Below are positions 43,161 to 54,794 of a stretch of DNA of 64,000 nucleotides, one piece after another. Source of the DNA: Salvia splendens (taxonomy: Eukaryota > Streptophyta > Magnoliopsida > Lamiales > Lamiaceae); the NCBI RefSeq assembly GCF_004379255.2, contig NC_056032.1, forward strand, positions 31,593,322 through 31,657,321, in the 5' to 3' direction. The notes below the pieces were generated by a model. The model searched no databases, was not told the DNA's origin, and saw only the letters and a program-made list of their open reading frames with translations. The position numbers were made by a program, and so were the translations under genes. Within the stretch, counting starts at the first letter, position 1, and each line of letters begins with the position of its first letter.

Positions 43161-45939
43161 ATGGCAGACCGACCACCTCGTGAGGGTCTGAAGGGTGAAG
43201 ATGATGCAGATATGGAGATGTGAGAGGAGGTTCCGAAGTTAGATGAAGATTCCAGCGATCTTCCGTCAGCTCCCCCGGCGCAGGGAGATGAGGGGCTGGA
43301 CTCAAAAGAGAAACCCGTAACTTTTGACGACGGAAGGATTCACTCGCTGTCACCGCCGGCAACACAGGTTCAGGCAGCAGACTCAACTCCACGACGATCC
43401 GCTAGGATTGCACAAAGGGTGGCGGCGTATGAGGCTAACACGTCCTCTAATTAAATTCGGTCTAGGTTGGAAATCTAGACTTCCAGCCGATTTCGAGCAT
43501 CTCCGACCACTCTATGTCGGCGGAAGAACTTGAAGAGGATGATTTACTTGATGATGAGGAGGAATATCAAAAAGAATTGGAAGATCAGAGAATCATTGAT
43601 GCAAAGAATGACCATTTTAATGGAGACCACCCGCCGATCAAGACGACGGTGACGCCTGAGGAGGTCGCGGCGTACGTTGCTCACTCATTTGCTGCTGCAA
43701 CCATGTCTCTTGACAGGCTAGTTGGTCAGGGGAAGGGTCAGATTCACGAGAAACTAGGAATGGGAGGTGGTGCATCATTCATTGATGGAGGATGCAGCGC
43801 CGTTTCTGAGGTGGTTGAACAGCCTCCTATCGAAAATTGTAGACCCGGCGTGATCTCCATGCATGCCTCCATGCCTCTTTGCATGGGAATGGACAAGAAT
43901 TAAATGCAAAGGCTGCACATCCTTTGAGAAGGCGGCTGTCAGATGTGCATGATGGAGAGTGCGACGCAAATCTCGACCTCGTCGAGACTCGATCCCTGGT
44001 GGAGCAGAACACCATCTTGGATCATCAAAACGGGCCTCAGCTTTTGGGCTCCGTCTCACATTCGTCGGGCCAGGTTAGTTCGCCTTCTGGGCTTCCCTTA
44101 AATCATTAATTTTCGGCCCATACCCACAATACCCCTCAGCCCAATCCCCTTCCTTTTTACTTCCACCTCTCCAAATCTCCCAGCAGCCCAACCTTCCACA
44201 TCCTCCAGCAGCCCATTCCCTCACCATCTCCAGCCCAATCTGATATCCACCCATCCCAAAAAATGCAGCAACACTCCACTTTCTTATCACCTAAAAACCC
44301 AGCCATCTGTAACGTAAATCCAGCCTCTGCCCCAAAAAACAAAAATTCTAAACCAAGCCAAGGAACAAAAAATCAGCCTGCTTTGATTATGGATGGAAGA
44401 GAGCTCGCGGCTTCCCTCTTTGCCTAGAGTTCCCAGCCTCAAACACGACCTTGCAAGATACCAAATGCCCCACCGGATACCGCCAGCCTGCAACCTTCCC
44501 AATTTGCCCAGAAAACTAAAATGCAACGCCATTTCACACCTGTTTTCGATGATGAAAATTTGTTGGAGTTTCCCCCTCTTGAACACACCGGCCTTATTCA
44601 CACGGGGATCACCGGAGGCAACACGATGCAAAGTAGTTCAGCGGCTACCCGTGCAAGTTGATAGAGCCACAATCACTAGATCTCGTGTTTCATTTGCTCG
44701 CATTTGTGTCGAGGTCGATTTGTCACGTCCCATTCTTGAATGCTAAGCATATTTTCATTCAATTGTCTGATATGCGTGATTATGTTAAGTTGCTTAATGG
44801 TCCTAATAATTCACCTATCTGGTATGTCGAGCACCATCCGATGCGTGTGTTTAAATGGACTCCAGATTTTGATCCTTTCATTGAAATCCTCATTGTTGCT
44901 ATTTGGTGTAACATACTTGCGTTGCATGTGCACTTATTTGAAGAGTCGTCTCTAATTGCTATTGGTGAGATGCTCGGTAAACCCGTGCAAGTTGATAGAG
45001 CCACAATCACTAGATCTCGTGTTTCATTTGCTCGCATTTGTGTCGAGGTCGATTTGTCACGTCCCATTCTTAAGGAGATAGATGTCAACATTGCGGGGAA
45101 ACATGTGACTTTGAAGGTGAAGTGGGACAAGATCCCCTTATATTGCTCCGAATGTAAACACATAGGTCATTCGACGACGACTTGCTACGCAACTGGGAGG
45201 CGGTCTATGCTCCCAAGAGGGACCACTCCCAAGGGCCGACCCCACAGAACCGGCCTCCTCCCAAGAGAGAGGTAGATTCTCATCCGGCTGGCCCTAGTAG
45301 ACAGCCCCAGGTCCCAAGGAAGCAGCCTTTCGCTAGGCAGCCTACAGAGAGGCCACCCCCCGTGGTTGGACAGCCACTGAGTCAGGAGAGGCGCAACCAG
45401 GGCTTGGTGATCAGAGAGCCGACCCCTGGCCCCATCTTACACCCTGGGTCTTCTTCATCAGCCGCAGAGAGTTCACAGGCTGCAAGGGACGATGGCTTCG
45501 TCGTGCCTAAGAGGAAAAAGAACACTAAGAGCGCAGCAAGGCGAAGGAGCGAGAGAGGCGCCTAGAGAAAAGACATGGGAAAGCCACCTCAGCGAGGACA
45601 GTGTCAGAGGGAGAGGGACAGCATGGAATGGAAGCAGATGAGTCCTCGACAGGGATTGAGCGGGGATCTAGATCCAGTTCGCCTTCTATTACACGCGGCT
45701 TCGGTTATGGCCCTCTAGCGATGGTTTTGCATGGCGACAACATGTTCGGGGCCTTGGAGGACTTTCCCTCGGATGAGGATGAGGTGGATAGTGATGCCCA
45801 CCAGGAGGCTATGGTTGTGGATGCACCGATTAGGAGGATTCGATTCACAGAGCCAGTGTTGCAGTACATTGGATACACTTCCCCTCCCGCAGAGGGTACA
45901 TCGAAGAAGGCGAGGCTTACGGCCTCGGGAGACTGCTGA
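43161..45939 (+). pseudogene. LINE ORF1
   Basis: Begins MADRPPREGLKGEDDADMEM and is stopped at TGA 43221-43223. Further blocks continue in changing frames: an acidic region (MSAEELEEDDLLDDEEEYQK), a Pro/Ser-rich linker, a DUF4283-like domain (NAKHIFIQLSDMRDYVKLL, HPMRVFKWTPDFDPFIEI), then ARICVEVDLSRPILKEID and a CCHC knuckle at 45144-45185 (CSECKHIGHSTTTC). The Pro-rich tail runs to TGA 45937-45939. ORF1 proteins coat LINE RNA. A 91-bp block is duplicated inside (44647-44737 and 44981-45071). At least four lesions. Confidence 0.75.
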
Positions 45940-45946
45940 GCCTCTC

Positions 45947-48232
45947 ATGTCTTCCCACTTCATGATCTGGAATGCCCAGGGGATAGCCAACGCTACTACC
46001 CAAGGCACTTTCAAAAATATGGTAGATATGTACAGTGTCTTGTTTGCCGCGGTGCTTGAGCCACAGACAGATCCCCAGCCTTCTTTCTTTAGTAGGCGGA
46101 TTGGGTTGCAGTTTAGGTGTTCGAACATAAACGGCAAGATTTTGATCCTCTCTCATAGGGACTGGCAGGTAGAGGTCATTGACGACTCTGAGCAGGTCCT
46201 TCACGTCCGAGTTACTGCTGCGACTTTCCCTTTCTCAATCTATCTCTCCGTAGTGTACGCTAAGTGCTCGAGGGAGGGGAGATACGATCTGTGGAATAAG
46301 CTTAGGGACATCTCTCTAGCTACTGACAGGGCACCCTGGCTTGTTGGAGGTGACTTCAACATCTTCTTGCTTGAGGAGGAGAGACGGGGTAGCGTCACAG
46401 ATAGGCACGGAGAGATGATGGACTTTGCCGACGCCATAGCAGACTGCCAGCTCCTTGACCCAGGTTTTGATGGCCCACCGTTCACCTGGACGAGGAGTGG
46501 GCTCTGGGAGAGATTGGATAGAGTTCTACATGGGGAGCACTGGACGACCGCCTTTACGGCTACTAGGGTGACTCATTTGCCTAGGATCTCTTCAGATCAT
46601 GCCCCTTTGCTTGTGCGGTGTCAACTCACTACTCAGATTCCGAGGCCTTCGTTTAGGTTTCAGAACATGTGGGTTCGGCATCACACTTTCAGGGATGAGA
46701 TTGCCAGAGTGTGGACGGCGGAGACTGGCTTCTTCGGCATGCTTAATCTTCAGTACAAACTCAGCAGAGTTAAGGGTTTTTTCAAGGAATGGAACAGGGA
46801 GGTCTTTGGGAACATCTTTGACAAGCTGAGGGAGGCAGAGGAGGCAGTTGCTGCTGTGCAGGTGGCTTACGACGGGGACCCGACAGGAGCCCACATGAGT
46901 GAGCTTAGCCGATGCACCGCTCGCTATGTACTCCGCACGAGGATGGAGGAGGATTTCTGGAAGCAGAAGGCTGCCATTCGGTGGGCGGCAGAAGGCGAAA
47001 GGAATTCCAAATTCTTCCACGGGTGGGTGCGACAGAAGCGGGTAAAGTCCCGGATTCACGCCATTCAGGAAAGAGGACATACTCTCACATCAGAGGAGGA
47101 CATCCGACAGTCGGCGGTTGGCTTCTTCCAGCAGCTGCTCACGACAGATGTTGAGCACTTAGAGCAGCCGAACCTTGATCTCTTGTGCAGTCTCCCAGAG
47201 TCTGTGGACCGCGAGGGCCTCTGTGCAGTCCCCGGCTCAGATGAGGTGAGAGCGGCAGTCTTTGGCATCAGTGGAGACGGCGCCTCGGGTCCGGATGGTT
47301 TCTCGTCCCTGTTTTTCCAGCAGTGCTGGGACATTGTTGGAGCAGAGGTGGTGGCAGCAGTTGAGGACTTATTCCTAGGAGTCCTTATGCCCCGCAGCTT
47401 CACAGCCACGACCACCATACTCTTGCCGAAGAAGGCAAGCCCGATGACCTAGGTGGAGTACAGGCCGATTAGCCTTTGCAATGTGACCAACAAGATCATC
47501 ACCAAGATCTTGACATCGCGTTTGGCTCCACTGCTACCTCTGGTACTGGCGCCGAACCAGAGTGGTTTTGTCAAGGGTCGATTGCTTAGTGATAATGTGC
47601 TCCTGGCCCAGGAATTGATTCACGACATCAGCAGGTCGCTCATTCAGAAGGCAAACTCGCCTAATCTGGCCCTCAAGCTAGATATGGCAAAGGCCTATGA
47701 TCGAGTGCAGTGGCATTTTCTCCTCGTGGTGCTTGAGAGGATGGGATTCCCGCCGGGGTGGGTGAGTATGGTCAGCCGATGCATCTCTTCTTGTTGGTTT
47801 TATGTGCGTGTGAACAGAGCTACGGCAGGTTTCTTCCATTCCACGAGGGGACTTCGCCAGGGAGATCCGTTATCACCCTCGTTGTTCGTGCTGGCAGCGG
47901 ACTACCTTTCGAGGAGCTTGGACAGGCTCGTGGACACACATCCTGACATGGCATATAGATGTGCTAGGCGCGCCCCGGTCATATCCCATCTGTCTTATGC
48001 CGATGACATTGTCATTTTCATCAGGGTGCACAGACAGTCCATGGAGAGGCTGGTCCAGAGTCTGGAGCACTATTCCGCCGTCTCGGGTCAGATGGTGAAT
48101 AAGGGAAAGAGTCACTTCTATCTCTTTGAGAAGTTTGACTCTTGGGCGACAGGGGTGGCACGGATGAGTGGTTTCCACCAGGGATTTCTCCCCTTTACCT
48201 ACCTTGGAGTGCCTATCTATAAGTGGGGCTGA
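45947..48232 (+). pseudogene. LINE ORF2: endonuclease and reverse transcriptase
   Basis: Starts MSSHFMIWNAQGIANATTQG. An APE-type endonuclease covers residues about 1-225 (IWNAQG, WLVGGDFNIFL, SSDHAPLLVRC), which nicks target DNA to prime reverse transcription. One TAG at 47450-47452, where plant LINEs have Trp, separates it from the RT (YRPISLCNVTNKIITKIL, NQSGFVKGRLLSDN, LDMAKAYDRVQW, GLRQGDPLSPSLF, catalytic SYADDIVIF at 47992-48018). The frame is shifted at 48228. Confidence 0.85.
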
Positions 48233-50035
48233 AAGCCGAGTACCTGTTAGATATCCGACAGAAGATGGTGGACCGGATTCACAGCTGGTCGCATAGACAT
48301 CTTTCTCTTGGAGGTCGCCTTGCTCTGATCAAGAGCACCCTTGTCACTATCCCTCTTCACATCTTCCAGGTCCTGAAGCCGTATGAGTATTGGATGAAGG
48401 ATTTGGAGCAGATTTTGGTTAGGTTTTTTTGGGGCACGGTTGGGGAGCAGAGGAAGATTCATTGGGTTAGCTGGAAGAAGAAGATTTGCTTGCCGTTGGA
48501 TGAGGAAGGCCTCGGCATCTGTCATTTTCATGAGCTCGTCAAAGCTTTCAGCATCAAGCTCTGGTGGAGATTTCTCGCACAAGATTATTTATGGGCGCAA
48601 ATACTGTTTCCATGTTGGTCGTGCTTTGATTTCTCGTTACTCTCTGCATGATAGTTCTATTTGGCGTCGCCTTACTCGTATTAGGGGTGAGGTGCATGGT
48701 TTCATTAGATGGTCCCCAGGCGAAGGGCGGATTAGTTTCTGGGATGACGTGTGGGTCGGGGATCGCCCCCTTAGGATCTATTGTCCACCCGGGATTGACC
48801 TTCCTGCCGCTGAGGTTTCTAGGTTCTGGCATGATCATACTTGGCATTTTGAAAAATTGCATGATTATTTGGCTTTGTATGGTGTGCCTTTGTATGTGTT
48901 GGATCTTATCAGGGCTGTTCCGATTGATGTGGGCAAGCGGGATGTGATGCGATGGAGCCTCACTGGCGATGGCGAGTTCTCGACGGCCTCAGCTTGGGAG
49001 CTCATCCGGACACGGTCCCCTAGACATTTCAGACTTCGCATGGTATGGAATGCTGGGCTGACCCCGACTATCTCCGTCTTCATCTGGCGCCTCCTCCTCC
49101 AGAGGGTCCCTGTTGAGTGTTATGTTCAGACCCGTGGTATCTCTCTTGCTTCCAAGTGTCTGTGTTGTGTCTCTTCTTTTTCAGTCGAGTCTTTTCAGCA
49201 TTTGTTTGTGTCGAGTCCTCAGGCGAGATCGGTTTGGGATTTCTTCGATGGCTGGTTCCTTACATTAGTACACACATTCACACGTGCACTGATATTGCAC
49301 ATAGATTAGGTTTTTGGTGGAGGTCCTCTCACAGGGCCACTGCCTTGCACATCAGCTTCATTATTCCTTGTTTAGTATACTGGTTTATTTGGACGGAGAG
49401 GAATAGCTGCAAGCATAGCGGCATTTCTTTTCGTTCTTCCCATGTTATTTGACAGGTTATTCGGCATCTGCGGATCTTGGTGGCGGCGGGTGTGCTCCTA
49501 CCCCCTCATTGGCGCGGTTGCACTCTAGCTGTTGACTTCATGCCTTCGGTTCCTCCTCGCCGGCGAGTTCTGAGGCCCTTGAGTGTGCTTTGGCATCCAC
49601 CCGACGATCCTTGGGTGAAGTTGAACACCGATGGGGCCTTTATCACCTCGACGGGACAAGCTAGCCGTGGGAGTGGCTCGTGGTTCAGACGGTTCTCTCT
49701 TGGTGGCCTTTTGCACGCCCCCCGTAGCTGCGTCGGCCTTTGAGGCGGAGCTTTTAGCTCTTCTTCACGGGTTGACAATGGCTATGGAGTTCTCATCGCA
49801 GGTTTGGGTCGAGATGGATGCAGCAGCAGTGGTCGCGGTGCTCACTTCAGGACGCGGGGGAGCAGCGGATGTGAGACATCACATGGCTCGCATTCGCACT
49901 TTGCTCTCACAGTTGCAGGTTAGGTTCTCTCACATCTTTAGAGAGGGCAACCGACCAGCCGATTTTCTGGCAGGTAGGGGGTACAGACCCCTGCCATCAC
50001 TTTCTATGATGCGGATTCAGTGCCTCGGTATTTGA
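48233..50035 (+). pseudogene. LINE ORF2 C-terminus: zinc-ribbon region and RNase H
   Basis: After the shift: YLLDIRQKMVDRIHSW, HLSLGGRLALIKSTLVTIP, then a zf-RVT-like stretch (FSTASAWELIRTRSPRHF, VFIWRLLLQRVPV) and an RNase H domain broken near 49690 (WVKLNTDGAF, then ASAFEAELLALLHGLTMAM, GNRPADFLAG) ending at TGA 50033-50035. The terminal RNase H is a known feature of many plant L1 LINEs. Several frameshifts. Confidence 0.75.
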
Positions 50036-50435
50036 AGTCGCTTGTGAGGATGGACCAGTTGGGCTATCCGAACTTTATATTCAGATATCGAGATGGATGA
50101 GTACTACACTTGGCTCGTGGTTTTGATTTATGGTTTTTATTTTTCCTTTGGAGTTGGCCAATCCTTGGTCATCATCCTTGTATTTATTTACTTATTATGT
50201 TAGTTTTCTCGTTAGTTAGATGGTTAGTACCCGGGCTGTGGGGATACCATTGTAGCTTTGTTAGCTCTTGTGTTTTGTATCTCCTGTGCGGACCGAGTCA
50301 CTTTTAGACTTGGTTGATGTATGTTTCTTTCGTGATTTTTGATATAGACAGGTTGGGGGTCTGCCTTAACCCCCCACCGTGATGGTGTTTGAGGAAAAAA
50401 AAAGTAGGTTGTATTTTCTTTGTTTTCGTTTGCAG
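50036..50435. other. LINE 3' untranslated region and junction
   Basis: No ORF. The 3' end has GGGGGTCTGCC...CCCCCCACC, capable of a small stem, and a short A run to 50403. The next 32 bases (pyrimidine-rich, ending TTTGCAG) look like an intron end. Confidence 0.6.
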
Positions 50436-50499
50436 GATATGAAACACATGAGAGCATGCTATGATGGATTACTTTCTGCTGCAGCAAATAATGCTTATG
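50436..50499 (+). pseudogene. Isolated exon of a BAR-domain (At2g33490-like) gene
   Basis: Bounded by TTTGCAG and GTACTA, it encodes DMKHMRACYDGLLSAAANNA (then Tyr). This closely follows the DMRDCYDGLLSAAAATANSAYEF segment of the plant hydroxyproline-rich BAR-domain family typified by Arabidopsis At2g33490. No neighbouring exon of such a gene was found on either side; the LINE ends 32 bases upstream. I read it as a relic exon. Confidence 0.5.
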
Positions 50500-51756
50500 G
50501 TACTAAATTTTCTTATGTTGTTTGCTAGCTAATTCACATTCTCTTTTGGGATCGGAAAAGCTGGATTTTTTTATAGGTAGTGGTTTATCGTACTCTGGAT
50601 TATCTTGCTTGGTAGTTTTTCATGTTTTGGTTTTGAATTCTTAAAGCTATATTTTTATATGTTTGCTTGCTAGTTAATTCACATTTTTTTAAACACGCAT
50701 GGATGCATTTAGAGGTAGAAGTGAACTGATTGAACTGATACAACCATATGAACATATGATGGAATCTTTTGGACATGACCGAACAGGTCAACTACACAAC
50801 TCAAAAGTCGGCAAGATAAATGTATGCCCAATTATCATAGATAACTCACGAATACATTAACGTATTTCCTTGTGCACCATTGACTTGCAAATGTCTCTAT
50901 TGGGTGGATTTTGCCTGCACCTTGATGGGTGACAGGTTTATAATGCAATAACTGCACATAACTTAAGTACATATTAGTAAATACATTCTTTATTTCCTTC
51001 TTACAAAACTATCCATTCAGTTTCATTTTAACTAAACTTATTATGTATGCATAGAAATTAAACTATTTGCTGTTAGATTTCATAATGTAAAATGATTAAA
51101 AGTTCAAAGAACAAGAATTAAGGGTCCAATTGAAGATTGCAGATTTGCAGCAATGATGAAAGATTTATCGTACTCTGAATTATCTTGCTTGGTAATTTTC
51201 ATATTTTGGTTTTGAGTACTTATGTTTGTTTGCTAGTTAGTTAACATTTTCTTAAACACGTATGGATGCATTTGGAACTTCTCTTTGGTGATTATCTTAA
51301 TAGATTCTTCATGCCGCCAATATATTCGCTGCAGGAAACAACTACTAAAAGATTGTACTAGACCTTTTCTAATTTGTTTAGTGCAAAATACGCAGGCAGC
51401 CACCCTTCCCATATAATGTTGGCTCAAAAATTCCAATTAATGCTCATGTTTGTTCTTCTTTTAAATATGCAGAAGCTCCTAGATGAAATAATGGAGCATA
51501 CACACAAAGTTGTGGGCAAAGTCATGAAAAATTGAGGTAGTACAATTGCATTATTCTTGTTTTAACTTGGTGATAAAATGGTTACATATTTTCAACTTCG
51601 CCGAGTGATAATCTGCCACTGTCATGATTCCTGCCAAAATTGAGGTAGTATAATTGCATTATTCTTGGAATTGTTGGGTACACACTATTTAGATCTACAG
51701 AATCTGCAAATTAGTGTTCGTGAGCAGATTTAGTTGAAGGATCAATCAAAAAGGAG
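50500..51756. other. Intergenic DNA with local duplications
   Basis: A block at about 50582-50715 recurs at about 51165-51281 (TTTATCGTACTCTG, ATTATCTTGCTTGGTA, TTGCTAGTTA, ACACG.ATGGATGCATTT). A possible exon at 51473-51532 (after ATATGCAG) reads KLLDEIMEHTHKVVGKVMKN and then stops; I cannot place it. AAAATTGAGGTAGTA.AATTGC occurs twice (about 51527 and 51638). Confidence 0.45.
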
Positions 51757-51813
51757 ATGGCAGGCTGTTAGGATCAAAATCCATTTGAGGAAGAAGAAGT
51801 TAATCCATTTGCT
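51757..51813 (+). pseudogene. SCAMP gene first exon, relic
   Basis: ATG then MAGC, a TAG (51769-51771), then DQNPFEEEEVNPFA up to a good donor (GTAAGTG). Secretory carrier membrane proteins of plants start MAGRYD.NPFEEEEVNPF with NPF motifs that bind EH domains. Here Arg became Cys and Tyr became a stop. No later SCAMP exon was found in the window, so this is a lone, disabled first exon with some 5' leader. Confidence 0.6.
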
Positions 51814-53249
51814 GTAAGTGTTTCCTCTTCATCTGGTATCAATCGTTCAATGTTTGGTGGAATTAGAGTTTTTTTTGCTTTTAATTGTTTGGGGTTTTAG
51901 TTCTGTGTACTCTTGAAATGAAGAATTTGAATTTGAATTTGAATTTAAAGATGGAGGTTTTTGAGGATGATCTGACTTAGGATGACTATGTTGCCTAACT
52001 AGTAATTTGTTTCAAACTAGTTACACTACGTGCGGTATTATTTTTTAGTATTGAATTTGTTATGCATTGCACATACTAAATCTGATATTATTTCAAAATT
52101 ATCTTTTTCTTCCCTTTGCCTTCCTCCACTTTATTTCTTTTTTTTTTCTTCGTTAGTTTGAATTTATGATTTTAATGTTGCTTCTTTCTTTACAAAAATA
52201 ATCCAAAATGTTCAATATTGTGCTAGATTAATTATCAATTCGACAATTCCTGATGAACAATACTGATAATTAACATTAAAATCATAAATTCAATATTGAT
52301 TAAAAAATAATCCAAAATGTTTTGAGCTAGATTAATTATCAAAGCCAACAATTCCTGATAATTAACATTAAAATTTAAAAAAAAACATTAAAATCATAAA
52401 GTCAATATTGGTTACAAAAATATACTCCTCCGCCTCAAGAAGCAGCGCTCCTCCACGTTGTCGTCGTCTTCCTCTTCATCATCGTCGAACGAGGAGGAGA
52501 GGAAGAAAGGAGGTAATAATAAGTGAAGAGGACGAGATCGGTGAATATAAGGATTAGGCCGATGATCAACGTCCCAATCTGCACCGCGGCGAGGACAGGA
52601 GGGAAGTTATTGATTACTCCTACATTACATTACATGAGAGTTTTTTTTTTCTTTTTGTATTTTTTCATGTATTGATTTTTTATTTTACAGTTCTATTTAG
52701 ATTATTGTTAAATTAATCTGGTGAACAGTTGATGTAGAGTGGTGCTTTGATGTTTAGTAATTCTGTAACATTGTTAATTAATTACTTAATTAGATGAGGT
52801 TATTATCTTTTTTATATGGGAAACATGATCCACTTATTGTGGAACTCTACTCTTAATTTTTTTTGAGATATTGATTATTTTTTGCTGCCACCATGTTTAC
52901 AATTCTAGTTATTATTATCCTATGTTTCAAATAGTAGTAAACAAAATTTAAAAATCTCGATGCTATGTTCGGACTTCCGATCAAAATGACATACATTTAA
53001 TGCGGTGTACTAATTAGGCCTCATTTACAAAAGGACCTTAGTTCAGGGACTATGGGTGATATTTTTTAAATTCACGTACTACTGGTAAAATAAACCCTTA
53101 GTTCAGGAACTGTGTTTGTAGTTAACTCTTTCTTTAATAATTCAATAGGCACAAAATTCAGTATTATTTGCAATTTATTGTTTTTATAATCATGTAAAGC
53201 ACCTTCCGAGCATCCCTCTTCTTTGGGATGGGTTTCTCCGGGGCAGCCC
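51814..53249. other. Intergenic DNA with small repeats
   Basis: Contains (TTTGAA)n-type repeat at about 51927-51945 and a direct duplication of about 110 bp (about 52192-52300 and 52302-52420; AATAATCCAAAATGTT, GCTAGATTAATTATCAA, AATTCCTGAT). At 52436-52530 a Ser-rich plus-strand frame (LRLKKQRSSTL) and a hydrophobic minus-strand frame (QIGTLIIGLILIFTDLVL) overlap; neither could be assigned. Confidence 0.4.
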
Positions 53250-53350
53250 CCAGAGAGATGGATGCCGGGGAAATTCGACATTGCCGGCCACAGCCACCAG
53301 CTCTTCCACGTTATCGCGCAGGACTTGTGTATCTCAGGTGGAGAGACCTG
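53250..53350 (+). pseudogene. HHP/PAQR receptor gene C-terminal fragment
   Basis: Encodes [20 protein letters not shown] in one frame and, after a loss of about 25-30 bases, [12 protein letters not shown] in another. These are the last two blocks of plant heptahelical (HHP, PAQR/hemolysin III) membrane proteins, which normally end HSHQ.FHV....[16 protein letters not shown]. Nothing else of the gene is present nearby. Confidence 0.65.
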
Positions 53351-53874
53351 ACGAAATTAAGCTCCAATTGTTAGACTAAGTTTAGGTGGTAAATATGTCA
53401 ATTAGTAATTTTAGGTGGTAAATACTGCACGTTAGTATTAATATATTCACTTCGTGAACTAGTACTACTAACTTATTTTACTTCGAAATTGATGTAATCT
53501 TCTTGTTTTCACCGGAATCGTTTTATTTTAAGGCCAAACTCATATAGTTAAATTTTTTTTACCTTTGAGAAAAAGATGGAACTAATAATCGGCTTTTATG
53601 TTCAAGAAAATATAATACATGCTAAATTTATTCTAAAAGGAAAAAAAATTGTAATGGCTTGGGTCAATTTCAAGTATTTAAGTATTTTTTCACTTTCCTG
53701 CTATCATAAATTCATAATGTTATTTATAAGCATATAGTAAATCACAAATATAAAATAGTTGGTAGATAGAGGCGTGTGTGTTAGTAGCACCAAACAATAA
53801 TTATATATTCATATGATTCGTCGAAAACAAAATCATGAATATAATAAATTCAGAAAAAAACAATATTATGCCTT
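53351..53874. other. Intergenic DNA
   Basis: AT-rich; a near-repeat TTAGGTGGTAAATA occurs twice near 53381 and 53411. No gene seen. Confidence 0.5.
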
Positions 53875-53948
53875 TGTTCTCGTTGAGAGTTGAACTCAAG
53901 ACCTCCCGCTTACTAAACGGGTGCTCTAACCAACTGAGCTACGAGAGC
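53875..53948 (-). tRNA. tRNA-Thr (anticodon AGU)
   Basis: Minus strand GCTCTCGTAGCTCAGTTGGT starts the molecule; A-box TAGCTCAGTTGG and B-box GAGTTCAACTC are both present. The anticodon stem-loop CCCGT-TTAGTAA-GCGGG gives AGT, which reads Thr codon ACU. No intron, no encoded CCA. The acceptor stem has one mismatch (C2 opposite A71; the 3' strand is CGAGAAC instead of CGAGAGC), which may slightly weaken it. Confidence 0.92.
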
Positions 53949-54182
53949 TTCCTATCATGTTTGCTTCGAGTTTCACAATTCATCTCTTCTACAATACGTA
54001 CAAAAAATTATTTCTTCCATATTTGCATAATGCATAGTACGATTACTATTATTTTACTAGCACGCAGATCACATTAAAAAGAGATAAATTGACGAAAAAA
54101 ATTCTGAATTTTATTTCAAATCTGATTTATTTTGCAACTCTACTGCCGAAGAAACTTCTATACGTACGTCGTTTTGACGTAA

Positions 54183-54794
54183 GAGCATGTGCATCGGTGC
54201 TCTTGCGGTCGGCAAGAGCATTGTCGTGCCGAAGAGAAAGCCTACGTGGCGCCTCCTAATTGGCTCGTTTTTATTCGGTTATTTTTTTAAAAAAATTCAT
54301 TAAAAATAAAAAATAATCCGGAAAAAAGAAAAAAAAATATTTTCGGATTCCCAAAAATATAGCCATTTTTTACTATTTTTTCAAATTATTTTATTTTATT
54401 TTAAATTTTTTAATCCCAAAATCATCTATAAATACCCACATTCATCATCCATTCTTTACATCAAATTATCTCTCATTTATACTTCAATTTTTTATTATGA
54501 ATTTAATTATATAATTTTTAATTTTTAGGATTTTAATTATATAATTTTTGATTTTTTAGTAATTTGTAATAGTATTTCTGGTATTTTTAACGCATTTTAA
54601 TATTGTGGAAATGTTTTTAGTAATTGAAGTATTTAAATTGAATAATAGAATGATGACACCATTGAGCATGCTCTTGCGGAAGAGCATAGATGTGGATGTT
54701 GTGTTCTTGCAGAAGAGCAGAGAGTAAAAAATGAATAAATATGGGTCCGGGCCCACATTCATGCTCTTGTGGATGAGCATGAATGTGAATGCTC
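54183..54794. mobile_element. PIF/Harbinger-like MITE
   Basis: Starts GAGCATGTGCATCGGTGCTC and ends GAATGTGAATGCTC with TAA on both sides. The interior carries several GCTCTTGC/GCAAGAGC blocks near each end and AT-rich DNA in the middle, 612 bp in all. No transposase. The TAA duplication points to PIF/Harbinger. Confidence 0.7.

Larger units (their letters stand above)
42942..50403 (+). mobile_element. L1-type LINE, near full length, degenerate
   Basis: GC-richer than its surroundings. ORF1 (nucleic-acid-binding, 43161-45939) is followed after 7 bp by ORF2 (endonuclease, reverse transcriptase, 45947-48232 and beyond), a zinc-ribbon-type linker and RNase H, then a 3' region ending in GGGGGTCTGCCTTAACCCCC ... 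GTGTTTGAGG and an A9 tail at 50395-50403. The left limit is set at the end of the inverted copy. No target duplication was found. Numerous stops and shifts disable it. Confidence 0.85.

Noticed and set aside
46592..47080. 162-codon minus-strand frame within the LINE
   Set aside because: Antisense to ORF2 endonuclease-RT coding sequence; composition mirrors the sense frame.
52436..52620. Hydrophobic minus-strand frame and Ser-rich plus-strand frame
   Set aside because: Short, no start or splice support, and I could not match either to a protein family.
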